From Chloroflexota bacterium (GTDB lineage: Bacteria > Chloroflexota > Anaerolineae > Anaerolineales > Anaerolineaceae): a DNA stretch of 64,000 bases. The notes beneath the pieces are model-generated. The model had not been told where the DNA came from and did not search any database. It saw only the letters and a program-made list of their open reading frames with translations. The position numbers and the translations under genes were made by a program. The stretch is from NCBI GenBank assembly GCA_023381565.1, contig JAMCRR010000187.1, positions 1 to 64,000 on the forward strand. The letters are read 5' to 3'. Below, one piece after another: positions 8,531 to 16,713 of this stretch; position 1 is the first letter of the stretch, and every line of letters starts with the position of its first letter.

Positions 8531-8612
8531 AATTTCTTATTAACATTGTGATTGGTGATAAACTTCAGGCGGTTTAACTTATCCTCTATTCGTGGTCCTG
8601 GAGATCCTGGTC

Positions 8613-9167
8613 ATGTCCCCTGAACGTCCGACTTATGCAGTAGATATTGCCGGCATCAAGCGTAAGTTGCCACTTTTCGAGATCAAGCCGGGTTTGAAAA
8701 TCGCCATTCTGAATATATTGGGCGACACAGAGCTTGTGCATGCCTGCGCCGAGGCTTTGGCTAAGAAAGTCGAATCCATTGATTACGATGTGCTGGTTAC
8801 AGCCGAAGCTAAGAGCATCCCCCTGGCGCACGTCCTATCCGTGGTGACGCATAAACCTTACATCATTTTGCGCAAGGCATACAAACCCTATATGGGTGAT
8901 GCCCTGTCTGCTGAGACACTCTCGATCACCACCGGAATGCCCCAAACGCTTTATCTGGATGAGAAAGATCGCGAGATGATGAAAGGCAAGCGTGTCATCA
9001 TCCTGGATGATGTGATCAGCACAGGCTCGACGCTACAAGGGATGAGGATGGTGATGCAGAAAGCCGGCGCGCAGGTTGTGGCGGAGGCCGCCATCTTCAC
9101 CGAAGGGGAGCGGGCAAAATGGACCGACATCATTTCGTTGGGCCACTTACCCGTGTTCACCGATTAG
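8613..9167 (+). CDS. type I phosphoribosyltransferase (adenine phosphoribosyltransferase-like)
   Basis: This is a soluble protein of about 184 residues with the PRPP-binding signature VIILDDVISTGSTL near residues 126-140 and the preceding VLVTAEAKSIPLAHVLS typical of the Apt group. Apt-type enzymes join purine bases to PRPP to salvage nucleotides. Some relatives (PurR/XpsR-like) are regulators. Here the N-terminus has no DNA-binding domain, so an enzyme is more likely, but the base is not decided. The ATG at 8613 has GGAG upstream. A GTG at 8592 would add seven residues. Its stop overlaps that of the convergent phoU gene by 4 bases. Confidence 0.85.
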   Translation: MSPERPTYAVDIAGIKRKLPLFEIKPGLKIAILNILGDTELVHACAEALAKKVESIDYDVLVTAEAKSIPLAHVLSVVTHKPYIILRKAYKPYMGDALSAETLSITTGMPQTLYLDEKDREMMKGKRVIILDDVISTGSTLQGMRMVMQKAGAQVVAEAAIFTEGERAKWTDIISLGHLPVFTD

Positions 9168-9850
9168 ATTTCGTCGAGCTCGTCGTCTTCGGACGAGGTC
9201 TCGATTTCCATCAGCTCGCCGGTGGCGAGAAAAACGGTGCGCTCGCAGAGGTTCGTCGCCCGATCGGCGGTGCGTTCGAGGTTGTGGGCTACCCAAAGCA
9301 GATAGTTGGCGTGATCGATCAAAGCCGGGTTGGAAATCATTGATGCGACCAGCAGGTGATAGATCCGGTTATAAAGATCGTCGACTTCGTCGTCTTCAGC
9401 CGGGATAGTACGCGCCAGGTCAGAATCTTCGTTGATAAAGGCGCTGAGCGCTTTGTGGAGCATACCCACGCCGACCTCAGCCATGCGGTCGAGCTCGCGG
9501 ACCGGAATGTTGATGTTGCTTTCGCCTAGAAGTATGGTTATTTTGCCGATCCCTTTGGCATAATCGCCGATGCGCTCTAGCTCGGTATCTACCTCGAGCA
9601 TGGCAGCCAGGAAGCGGAGGTCGTGAGCCATGGGCTGCTGTGTAGCGATGAGCACCAAGATCGCATTCTCAATCGCGAAACGTTTCTCATTGATCGCCGC
9701 GTCGCCTTTATACACGCGCCTGGCGATGGCGAGGTCGTGCTGTTTCAGCCCACTCACCGAATCCAGGATGGCTTGTTCGACCATGCTGCCCAGGAGCAGG
9801 ATTTCTTCCTGAAGGTGCTGAAATTCGCGGTCTAATGTTTGCCGCGGCAT
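9164..9850 (-). CDS. phoU: phosphate transport regulator PhoU
   Basis: PhoU couples the Pst phosphate transporter to the PhoR/PhoB signalling pair and limits phosphate uptake. The protein has 228 residues in two PhoU three-helix repeats. Each shows the metal-binding E-x-x-x-D signature: ELERIGDYAKG near residue 75-85 and NLERTADRATN near 180-190. The ATG at 9850 is preceded by AAGGAGT at good spacing, and PhoU homology begins there. The longer frame to 9958 is rejected. A 129-base gap to pstB contains a TATAAT-like element at 9905-9910 (minus), so phoU may have its own weak promoter as well as read-through from pst. The acidic tail DDELDEI is a small peculiarity. Confidence 0.95.
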   Translation of the reverse strand: MPRQTLDREFQHLQEEILLLGSMVEQAILDSVSGLKQHDLAIARRVYKGDAAINEKRFAIENAILVLIATQQPMAHDLRFLAAMLEVDTELERIGDYAKGIGKITILLGESNINIPVRELDRMAEVGVGMLHKALSAFINEDSDLARTIPAEDDEVDDLYNRIYHLLVASMISNPALIDHANYLLWVAHNLERTADRATNLCERTVFLATGELMEIETSSEDDELDEI

Positions 9851-9979
9851 CTTGTACTCCTTCAACCGATCCGGGATTGGGTCAGACAACTGGCCTCTGC
9901 CATTATTATAAGTCCAATTTGAGGATCTATGGTTTGTGGCTTCCAGCACAGAACTCAACTCCCCCTTCTAGAATATTGA

Positions 9980-10849
9980 TTATCCGAAACGCCCGGTGAC
10001 ATAATCTTCGGTTTGCCTGTTCTTCGGTCGGGTGAAGATCTGAGCGGTCTCCCCAAACTCAACCAGAGTTCCGGCCCGATTTTGGTCGATCATCATGAAG
10101 GCAGTGAATTCAGATACGCGGGCTGCCTGCTGCATGTTATGGGTGACGATCACGATGGTATAAGAGCTTTTCAAGGTCTGCATCAACTCCTCAATCTTCA
10201 AGGTCGCGATGGGATCAAGAGCAGAGGCAGGCTCATCCATCAGGATTGCGTCGGGTTCAACCGCCAGAGCGCGGGCGATGCAAAGTCGCTGCTGCTGGCC
10301 ACCCGAGAGAGCCATTCCCGATTGGGTTAGCTTATCTTTGACCTCATCCCATAAGGCCGCCTGCTGCAGGCTGAATTCGACGATCTGATCCAGGTCGGCG
10401 CGTTTGGTCACTCCGTACAGGCGCGGCCCGTAGGATACGTTGTCGTAGATGCTCATCGGGAAAGGATTGGGCCGCTGGAAAACCATCCCCACGCGCCGGC
10501 GTACGTCGACCACGTCGACGTTGGGAGAATAGATATCATCCCCATCCAGAAACACCTGACCCTCGATGCGGGTTTTGGGGATTAAATCGTTCATCCTGTT
10601 CAAGGTGCGCAATAATGTGGATTTCCCGCATCCGGAAGGTCCGATAATCGCCGTAATATGGTTGGCGGGGATTGTAATGGAGATGCCCGCCAAGGCCTGC
10701 ACTTTTCCATAATAAAAAGCCAGATCGGAGAGAACGAACTTGCTGCTCGTCAGGGGCAACGGCTCGCCCTTGATGGTAACCAATGGAGATTGAGGCTGGC
10801 GTAACTCGCGGGAAGTGACTTCACCGGCGGTTGAACTAATCGTTTGCAT
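9980..10849 (-). CDS. pstB: phosphate ABC transporter ATP-binding protein PstB
   Basis: This is the cytoplasmic ATPase of the high-affinity phosphate importer, 289 residues. It has Walker [10 protein letters not shown], the signature [16 protein letters not shown], Walker [14 protein letters not shown] and the switch histidine in [11 protein letters not shown]. An N-terminal extension of about 40 residues precedes the ABC domain and is longer than in enteric PstB. The start at 10849 follows TAGGATTC closely behind the pstA stop (9 bases). The product works with PstA and PstC encoded upstream. Confidence 0.96.
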   Translation of the reverse strand: MQTISSTAGEVTSRELRQPQSPLVTIKGEPLPLTSSKFVLSDLAFYYGKVQALAGISITIPANHITAIIGPSGCGKSTLLRTLNRMNDLIPKTRIEGQVFLDGDDIYSPNVDVVDVRRRVGMVFQRPNPFPMSIYDNVSYGPRLYGVTKRADLDQIVEFSLQQAALWDEVKDKLTQSGMALSGGQQQRLCIARALAVEPDAILMDEPASALDPIATLKIEELMQTLKSSYTIVIVTHNMQQAARVSEFTAFMMIDQNRAGTLVEFGETAQIFTRPKNRQTEDYVTGRFG

Positions 10850-10858
10850 CGAATCCTA

Positions 10859-11833
10859 TTATCCTCTATTTTTCGCTGCCTGGCGAGATACCCAATAACG
10901 AGCAGCAATATTGAACATCAAGATCAAGACGATCAGAACCAGTGCAACCCCCCAGGCCTGCTGGATTTGCGCGGGGAAGGGTTGTTGGGTGTATTTATAT
11001 AGTGTCAGCGGCAAAGAATCGACCGGCTGTTGAATTATATTATATAGAATCTCCGGAAAGGACTGGCCACTGCGAAAGCCAGCCTGGACGAGGCGACCGA
11101 TCTCAAAACGGTCATTACCCAGGGATGTAAAAAGCAGTGGCGCAGTCTCGCCAGAGACACGCGCTAGGCCTAATAAAAAGCCGGTCATGATGCCGCTGAT
11201 TGCCGCCGGGAGAGTAACCTGGAGAGCAGCTCTCCATTCCGGAGAGCCTAGTGCCAGCGCCCCCGCTCGCAAATTCTTGGGAACCAGCTTGATCATTTCT
11301 TCTGCGGTGCGGATAATGATGGGAAGCATAAGAACCGCCAGGGCAATGCTGCCCGCCAGAGCTGAGAAATGGCCTGCCGGCTTGACGACCAGGGCATAAC
11401 CGAATAGCCCGATCACAATCGACGGCACCCCGGACAATACGTCGGCGCCAAAGCGGAGAGCGATTCCTAGCCATGTGTTGGGGTGGTAAACTGCGTAAAA
11501 GGCTGCCAGAAGCCCGGGTGGGATGGCGAATAGACCGGAGAGCACAGTGAGCAAGACGGTCCCTTCGATGGCGTTCAGAACGCCCCCCGAAGCCGAGCCC
11601 ATTCCCTGGGGCAGTTCGGTGAAGAAAGCCAAATTGATTGCGGGCGCTCCTTTGACTGCCACGTAGCCGATGATCCAGAAGAGCGGGACCAGCGCCAGGA
11701 CGGTGACCACGCCGGTGATTCCCAACCAGAAGAAGTTGATGGCTCTACGGCGCTGACGTCCTTTTTTAGCCTGAATAAAACCTTTGACGATGGGCGTGGT
11801 AAAAAGGAGGGTCGACCTGGCTTGAGTGATCAT
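10859..11833 (-). CDS. pstA: phosphate ABC transporter permease PstA
   Basis: This is an inner-membrane permease of 324 residues with about six hydrophobic segments. The coupling-helix region ALALGSPEWRAALQVTLPAA sits at about residues 195-215, the EAA motif of binding-protein-dependent permeases. I set the start at the ATG at 11833, which overlaps the pstC stop as ATGA. Upstream in-frame codons to 11872 lie inside pstC and are not needed. The protein would form a heterodimer with PstC and receive ATP energy from PstB. Confidence 0.94.
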   Translation of the reverse strand: MITQARSTLLFTTPIVKGFIQAKKGRQRRRAINFFWLGITGVVTVLALVPLFWIIGYVAVKGAPAINLAFFTELPQGMGSASGGVLNAIEGTVLLTVLSGLFAIPPGLLAAFYAVYHPNTWLGIALRFGADVLSGVPSIVIGLFGYALVVKPAGHFSALAGSIALAVLMLPIIIRTAEEMIKLVPKNLRAGALALGSPEWRAALQVTLPAAISGIMTGFLLGLARVSGETAPLLFTSLGNDRFEIGRLVQAGFRSGQSFPEILYNIIQQPVDSLPLTLYKYTQQPFPAQIQQAWGVALVLIVLILMFNIAARYWVSRQAAKNRG

Positions 11834-12888
11834 GCCCGCGCCTCTTCTACGGTCCTGCTGCCGATCTTCCACACCAGCAACCGGGCGATCCCGTTTAGGA
11901 TAAGGGTAAACCCGAACAGTATCAAGGCTACCTCGATCAGCGCCTCGGAGTGAAGGGTGGATACAGCTTCGGCGAATTCGTTAGCGATGACGCTTGACAT
12001 GGTATATCCGGGAAGAAGCAGAGAGTAAGATCCCTGCAGGCTATTTCCGATGACCATTGTCACAGCCATCGTCTCGCCCACAGCGCGGCCCAAACCGAGA
12101 ATGGCAGCCCCCAGGATTCCTGAGAGGCCGTAGGGGATTAAGACCCGCGTGATCGTCTCCCACTGCGTGGCACCCAACGCCAGTGAGGCTTCGCGCTGCG
12201 CCATGGGGATGGCCCGAAAGACATCGCGAGAGACTGCCGTAATTGTGGGGATGATCATGATTGCTAAAATTAACCCGGCCGCCAGGCGGCTGGCTCCGCT
12301 GGATGGGATCTGACCCATGAATACAACCTGGAGCAGAGGGATTTTGCCCAGGGTCTCGCTCAAGAAGGCGCCCGCCCGCACCACGACTGCAGGTAGGAAC
12401 ACGAAAATACCCCACAGCCCGTAGACAACGCTCGGAATGGCAGCCAGCAGCTCGATCAAGGTGCCCAAGGGAGCACGCAACCACCCTGGAGAGAGTTCTG
12501 CCAGAAAAATCGCAATTCCCAGGCTCATGGGCAGGGCAATCAGTATGGCTACCAGAGAGGTAACCAGCGTGCCATAGATGAACGACCAGCCTTGGAACTG
12601 GCCAGTCACCGGATTCCAGGTGGAGCCGAGGTTGGGGAGCAGGAAAGACCAACCAAATACCTGGCGGGCGCCGGTAGAATCCTGAATGAGCAACCCACCG
12701 ATCGCCAGCATCAGCGCCACTACGAGCAGAGAAGCCCCCGCGATCAGGGTCACCCAAATCCTATCTCCATGCCTTAATAAAATTGGCAGGCGTGAGAACC
12801 AGGGTCGCCGGTGATTTTCAGGATCCAGGATTGCATTTTGCGAGTTATCCAACTGCTTTCTGATTCGATGCGCGAACTGGTTGGTCAT
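11830..12888 (-). CDS. pstC: phosphate ABC transporter permease PstC
   Basis: This is an inner-membrane permease of about 352 residues with an N-terminal cytoplasmic stretch of roughly 45 residues and six or more hydrophobic segments. The EAA-type loop is ASLALGATQWETITRVLIP, and GRAVGETMAVTMVIG follows it, both typical of PstC. The start is uncertain: ATG codons lie at 12888, 12906 and 12975. I chose 12888, which has GGAG 12 bases upstream, and because the PHO-box element at 13008-13046 then leaves room for a promoter and leader. This is the first gene of the pst unit. No pstS lies beside it in this window. Confidence 0.93.
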   Translation of the reverse strand: MTNQFAHRIRKQLDNSQNAILDPENHRRPWFSRLPILLRHGDRIWVTLIAGASLLVVALMLAIGGLLIQDSTGARQVFGWSFLLPNLGSTWNPVTGQFQGWSFIYGTLVTSLVAILIALPMSLGIAIFLAELSPGWLRAPLGTLIELLAAIPSVVYGLWGIFVFLPAVVVRAGAFLSETLGKIPLLQVVFMGQIPSSGASRLAAGLILAIMIIPTITAVSRDVFRAIPMAQREASLALGATQWETITRVLIPYGLSGILGAAILGLGRAVGETMAVTMVIGNSLQGSYSLLLPGYTMSSVIANEFAEAVSTLHSEALIEVALILFGFTLILNGIARLLVWKIGSRTVEEARA

Positions 12889-13007
12889 GACAAGTGGGTG
12901 CTCCATGGATCGCCGGTGCTTATTGTACACAGGACCAGGCAGTTTGACGTTATTCCTTCCATCTGGCTCAAGCATAGCACGGGATGTTTAAGAGAACTCT
13001 GTAAGGG

Positions 13008-13046
13008 CGTTAAGGGTTGTTGAATTTGATGTAAACATCAGGTTAA
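13008..13046 (-). promoter_or_regulatory. PHO-box-like element, four hexamers at 11-bp spacing
   Basis: On the minus strand the hexamers TTAACC (13041-13046), TTTACA (13030-13035), TTCAAC (13019-13024) and TTAACG (13008-13013) follow each other with exactly 5 bases between them, giving an 11-bp period. This is the arrangement of PhoP/PhoB sites, TT(A/C/T)ACA-like repeats once per helical turn. It points toward pstC, about 120 bases before its chosen start. The next positions in either direction do not match, so the array is four repeats long. Phosphate-starvation control of pstCAB-phoU by a PhoP/PhoB-type regulator is the inference. Confidence 0.7.
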
Positions 13047-13151
13047 CAAAAGATGGGTCACTACCGTAAAAACCTGTACAATGGAGGAAGAGAAGTAATT
13101 GCGACTACCGTATGGAACGATCAGTCATAAGATGGCAAAGGAGGCGCTAAG

Positions 13152-14180
13152 ATGCCAGAAAAACAATCAGCACGCCAGCCAGGGGGAAGTCTTCTGAAAG
13201 CAGCAGGGTGGTGCGTAGGGGTCTTCGCCGGGACCGCAGCGGCGGCTGCCGGTAGCTGGATAGCCTACAGCTATCTGGCGATTGATCACCACCTGCCTTT
13301 GCGAAAAGCGATCGATGCTGATACTCTCAGCTTCATGCTTCCGGAAAATATCCGGGTCCATTATTATACCGACCAAAGTGCTACGGGTGTCCCACTCGTG
13401 TTAATCCACAGCGTGAATGCCGCAGCCAGCTCATATGAAATGGCGCCAATCTTCAATCGGTACAGGGCAAAACGGCCGGTGTATGCGCTCGATCTGCCGG
13501 GTTTCGGTTTTTCGCAGCGCCTGAAAAGAGATTACTCGCCACGACTGTACCAGGAAACGATTTTGGATTTCCTGCAAAATTCGGTTGGCCAGCCGGCTGA
13601 CGTGGTGGCGCTCTCCCTGAGCAGCGAATTCGCAGCCCGTGCGGCTGCCATCCAACCCCAGCTCTTCCATTCTCTGGCGTTGGTCTCGCCGACAGGGTTC
13701 GCCTTACCAAAATCAACTCGCAGCTCTCAACGGGCAGGGCAGCGCGGGCAGGCAAATACACTCTACAATTTCTTCTCGATTCCGGTGTGGGGGCGCCCTC
13801 TTTACGATTTGATTTCTACGAAAACCAGCATCCGGTTCTTTTTGCAGCAGAGCTTTGTGGGGAAGGTGCCGGACGATATGGTTGAGTACAGCTATGCCAC
13901 GGCGCACCAGCCGGATGCCGAGCACGCTCCCCTCCAGTTCATCAGCGGAAAACTCTTCACCCCCAATATCTCGGAGACGTTCTACGCCAAGCTGGAGATC
14001 CCGGTTTTGGCGGTGTATGATAATGACGCTTTCACCAGTTTCGACCTGCTGCCCAAAGTGGCTGCCGAACACCCCAACTGGCGCCTGGTCCGAATTGCAC
14101 CAAGCCGTGGCCTGCCGCACTTCGAGAAGATGGACGAAGTCGCTCAGGCGCTCGACCAGTTCTGGGGAATGCCTGGCTGA
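13152..14180 (+). CDS. membrane-anchored alpha/beta-hydrolase
   Basis: This is a 342-residue alpha/beta-hydrolase fold protein. An N-terminal hydrophobic helix (about residues 18-42, GVFAGTAAAAAGSWIAYSYL) probably anchors it in the membrane with the catalytic domain outside. The fold shows VLIHSVNAAASSYEM (oxyanion region), YALDLPGFGFS, the nucleophile-elbow candidate VALSLSSEFA near 152-160, and a C-terminal His in GLPHFEKMDEV. The elbow is ALSLS rather than GxSxG, so activity is not certain. The substrate cannot be guessed. AAAGGAGG stands seven bases before the ATG. It is divergent from pst, and TACAAT at 13077-13082 is a possible -10. Confidence 0.82.
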   Translation: MPEKQSARQPGGSLLKAAGWCVGVFAGTAAAAAGSWIAYSYLAIDHHLPLRKAIDADTLSFMLPENIRVHYYTDQSATGVPLVLIHSVNAAASSYEMAPIFNRYRAKRPVYALDLPGFGFSQRLKRDYSPRLYQETILDFLQNSVGQPADVVALSLSSEFAARAAAIQPQLFHSLALVSPTGFALPKSTRSSQRAGQRGQANTLYNFFSIPVWGRPLYDLISTKTSIRFFLQQSFVGKVPDDMVEYSYATAHQPDAEHAPLQFISGKLFTPNISETFYAKLEIPVLAVYDNDAFTSFDLLPKVAAEHPNWRLVRIAPSRGLPHFEKMDEVAQALDQFWGMPG

Positions 14181-14191
14181 ACAACAACAAG

Positions 14192-14217
14192 CCGAGCGTG
14201 GCATGGTTGACGCTCGG
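14192..14217 (+). terminator. stem-loop after the hydrolase gene
   Basis: CCGAGCGT (14192-14199) pairs perfectly with ACGCTCGG (14210-14217) over a 10-base loop, 12 bases after the hydrolase stop. The following sequence is only moderately T-rich (GTGTGGTTTAT), so it is a weak intrinsic terminator. A second hairpin CCGGAT...ATCCGG at 14400-14418, followed by TATTTTACTATT, may back it up. Confidence 0.5.
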
Positions 14218-14428
14218 GTCAGTGTGGTTTATACTATTTCTTCGGTCCGTTCGTTTTATCGGTACAAACGCGTTTCATAACCGATTCATTACTAATAGAA
14301 ACTAGATTTTGCTTTTGGACAAATCTGTGGTTTGCTTGCGTTTCTTGGAATGCACAACCGCATCAATTCCATTATTGAATCTCGTGCGGGAAAATTGTCC
14401 CGGATGTGAAAAATCCGGTATTTTACTA

Positions 14429-14457
14429 TTGACTCACTGAGTCAGCTGTATCTATGG
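14429..14457 (+). promoter_or_regulatory. predicted promoter with operator-like palindrome upstream of the polysaccharide cluster
   Basis: TTGACT (14429-14434) could be a -35, with CTATGG (14452-14457, 17-base spacer) or TATCTA (14450-14455, 15-base spacer) as a poor -10. The -35 and spacer carry the perfect palindrome TGACTCA-C-TGAGTCA (14430-14444), which looks like a dimeric regulator site. It lies about 265 bases before the first cluster gene. The rest of 14181-14722 contains two hairpins, a 12-codon mini-frame with a good ribosome site at 14515, and no recognised gene. Confidence 0.4.
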
Positions 14458-14514
14458 ATACCACGAAGTGCACTCCCTGGGGATTATTCGCAAAGAAATC
14501 CAGAAGGATGACTT

Positions 14515-14553
14515 ATGAAGGCGATCATCCTGTCCAGCAAGAAAGCATTCTAG
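14515..14553 (+). other. 12-codon leader frame with strong ribosome binding site
   Basis: ATG at 14515 is preceded by AAGGA at six-base spacing and opens a 12-codon frame, MKAIILSSKKAF, ending in TAG. It sits inside the predicted leader of the polysaccharide cluster. It could be a leader peptide, or a remnant of a nucleotidyltransferase start (compare MKGIIL of RfbA). Chance is also possible with so short a frame. Confidence 0.2.
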
Positions 14554-14722
14554 GGGGATGACAGGTACAATGCAGCTTTGCGCCGAGGCCTGGGAAGGCT
14601 CCTGCTTAAAGCTTGCAGTATTTCATTTTCATCCTGGCCGGCCAAGGTGGTGTGTCGGAATGGCGGAGCGCGCCAGAGGGGTGGAAATGCAGTTATTGTC
14701 GAGCAGCACTTGAGAAAGCGAG

Positions 14723-16045
14723 ATGAGCAATATGGAAAATGAGATTGAAATTGACCTGCAGAAATATGTCCGGGCGCTTATTCGAAGCTGGAAAATATTA
14801 ATTGGCGTTCCAATTCTATTTGCCGTCGCGGCATATCTGGTCTTCTCTTTCTTCCCAGTTAAATATGAGACGACTGCCATGGTTGCGGTAACTCAGTCCA
14901 GGTACGTGTACAATTTCGATCCGCGCGTCACGTCTACTGAAAATATTCTGCCCAACTATAAGGCTTACCCTGTCCTGGCGATGAGCGATGATATTTTATC
15001 TAATTTACTCATTCAATGGAAGAACAAACCAGCAGGGATTTCGACGCCGGATGATCTGCGCAAGATATTAAGCGCTAACTTAGGCGCCGATCCCAGTCTG
15101 GTCAACTTGACCGTCCAATATAAAGACCCGAAGGTTGCTGCAGATCTGGCGAATTTATGGGCTTCTATTTTTATCCCTAATGCACGAGGAACTTTCAGCG
15201 GTCAGGGTGAAAATCAGGTTCAATTTTTTGGGGACCAGCTTGCCCAGAGTAAAACTGAGCTCGACAAAGCTGAAAAAGCCTTAGTAGATTTCCAATCTAC
15301 CAATCAGGTCCAAATATTGACCAACGAATTAAACTCTTTGCTCCAATCTCAAACTGAATACCTGGCTCGGAAACGCAACCTCCAGTATCTGGATCAGGAT
15401 ATTCAAGCGCTAAATGAACAACTTGGAACTCAATCAGCGGCAAGTCAAGCCAGCCTGGCGAGCCAGATCAGCCTGATCAACCTGCAAAATCGAGCCTTCA
15501 ATTCCGGCGTCTCGATTGTTGATAGCAGTCAAACAGGCGGGCTAGGAACCAGTAATTCAATAAATTCTACCCCAATCCAATTGCAGATCAACAATGTGCA
15601 GGATCTTGCTAACTCAACCGTAGGAGATCAAATTGCATTCTTAAACCAACTGGAAAAGACCCTGCAGGCACAATCAGAAGAGATCGATACCCAACTGAAA
15701 AACCTTGCTCCTCAGATTTTTGATTTACAAACTAAAAAGCAGCAGATGCAAACCACGCTGGATAACCTGACCAGAACACGCGATGTTGCCAACGAGACCT
15801 ACACCACAATGGCCCGCCAGGTGGATCAATCTCGCATTTCTGCACAGGGCAGCGATGGGGAGGTGCAGCTTGCCGCAAAAGCTATCGCCCCGACTATACC
15901 GGTCTCACAGCATAAGGCACGCAATGCAGTGATTGCGGCGGTTCTGGGTGGTGTCCTCGTAATGATCGCGGTCATCGTTCTCGAATGGTATAAAGGTTTT
16001 AAACCATCATTGAGTACAAAACCGGTGAATGAGGCAGGTTCTTGA
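14723..16045 (+). CDS. Wzz-type chain-length determinant / polysaccharide co-polymerase
   Basis: This is a 440-residue protein with the classical Wzz layout. A short cytoplasmic N-terminus contains the LQKYVRALIRSWK motif, followed by transmembrane segment 1 (about 29-47). A large extracytoplasmic part comes next, with coiled-coil stretches around 170-235 and 300-350. Transmembrane segment 2 is at about 393-413, followed by a short tail. No tyrosine-kinase domain is attached and none follows. Such proteins set the chain length of Wzy-made polymers in the inner membrane. It opens the 48-kb plus-strand cluster. The ATG at 14723 has only a modest GAGAAAG ribosome site. The ATG at 14732 is an alternative. 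Confidence 0.88.
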   Translation: MSNMENEIEIDLQKYVRALIRSWKILIGVPILFAVAAYLVFSFFPVKYETTAMVAVTQSRYVYNFDPRVTSTENILPNYKAYPVLAMSDDILSNLLIQWKNKPAGISTPDDLRKILSANLGADPSLVNLTVQYKDPKVAADLANLWASIFIPNARGTFSGQGENQVQFFGDQLAQSKTELDKAEKALVDFQSTNQVQILTNELNSLLQSQTEYLARKRNLQYLDQDIQALNEQLGTQSAASQASLASQISLINLQNRAFNSGVSIVDSSQTGGLGTSNSINSTPIQLQINNVQDLANSTVGDQIAFLNQLEKTLQAQSEEIDTQLKNLAPQIFDLQTKKQQMQTTLDNLTRTRDVANETYTTMARQVDQSRISAQGSDGEVQLAAKAIAPTIPVSQHKARNAVIAAVLGGVLVMIAVIVLEWYKGFKPSLSTKPVNEAGS

Positions 16046-16050
16046 TCTAA

Positions 16051-16074
16051 AACGATTGGGCTCGCCCAATCGTT
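16051..16074 (+). repeat. perfect 10-bp stem-loop between the Wzz-like gene and wbpD
   Basis: AACGATTGGG (16051-16060) pairs with CCCAATCGTT (16065-16074) around the loop CTCG. No T-run follows, so full termination is unlikely. It may protect the 3' end of the Wzz-like message or partially separate it from the sugar-synthesis genes. Confidence 0.45.
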
Positions 16075-16107
16075 GAATGCTAACTAACCAGGGAGAGGAG
16101 CGATTCG

Positions 16108-16713
16108 ATGTCAGTCCGTATACACAGCACAGCCGAGGTTTCGGAGAAAGCGGAGATCGGGGAGGGAACCAGCATTTGGCATCATTGCCAGGTGCGGCCA
16201 GGTGTGAGAATCGGCAGTGATTGTATCCTGGGCAAGGGCGTATATGTCGACGCCGATGTCAGCATTGGCAACAATGTCAAAATCCAAAATTACGTCTCGG
16301 TGTATCACGGTGTTACGCTCGAGGATGGCGTTTTTGTCGGGCCGCACGTTTGCTTCACGAACGACATGCGCCCCAGGGCAATCAACCCGGACGGCTCTTT
16401 GAAGTCTGCAGACGATTGGGTCTTGTCGAAAACCCTCATCCGGAAGGGCGCTGCCCTGGGCGCAAATTCGACCATTCGCTGCGGGATTACGATCGGGGAA
16501 TGGGCGATGGTGGGTTCGGGGAGCGTGGTGACGAAAGATGTGCCCGCTTACGGGTTGGTCTTTGGGAATCCGGCAAGAATCCGCGGGTTCGTTTGCCCGT
16601 GTGGGGACGAATTGAAGCAAGTAAAATCTCAAGATGACACGGTTATTGCCAAATGTCCATCTTGCGGTCTGGAAATCACCATTTCAAAAAAGGATTGGGA
16701 GAAAATCAAATGA
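16108..16713 (+). CDS. wbpD: WbpD/WlbB-like N-acetyltransferase (left-handed beta-helix)
   Basis: This is a 201-residue acyltransferase built of hexapeptide repeats (IGEGTSIWHH, IGSDCILGKG, IGNNVKIQNY and so on, residues about 10-145). FTNDMRPRA matches the WbpD/WlbB group. These enzymes acetylate the 3-amino group of UDP-GlcNAc3NA to give UDP-GlcNAc3NAcA. A zinc-ribbon-like tail with CPCG and CPSCG (about residues 166-191) is attached, as in several homologues. GAGAGGAGCG precedes the ATG. The stop overlaps the next start as ATGA, consistent with coupling to WbpE. Confidence 0.88.
   Translation: MSVRIHSTAEVSEKAEIGEGTSIWHHCQVRPGVRIGSDCILGKGVYVDADVSIGNNVKIQNYVSVYHGVTLEDGVFVGPHVCFTNDMRPRAINPDGSLKSADDWVLSKTLIRKGAALGANSTIRCGITIGEWAMVGSGSVVTKDVPAYGLVFGNPARIRGFVCPCGDELKQVKSQDDTVIAKCPSCGLEITISKKDWEKIK

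Noticed and set aside
14558-14713. 51-codon frame with a GGGGG stretch before its ATG in the cluster leader
   Set aside because: Cys/Trp/Arg-rich translation with no recognisable feature. The leader reading is more economical.
14181-14722. Possible c-di-GMP or other known riboswitch in the cluster leader
   Set aside because: I could not find the conserved core bases of any riboswitch class that I know. Only generic hairpins are present.
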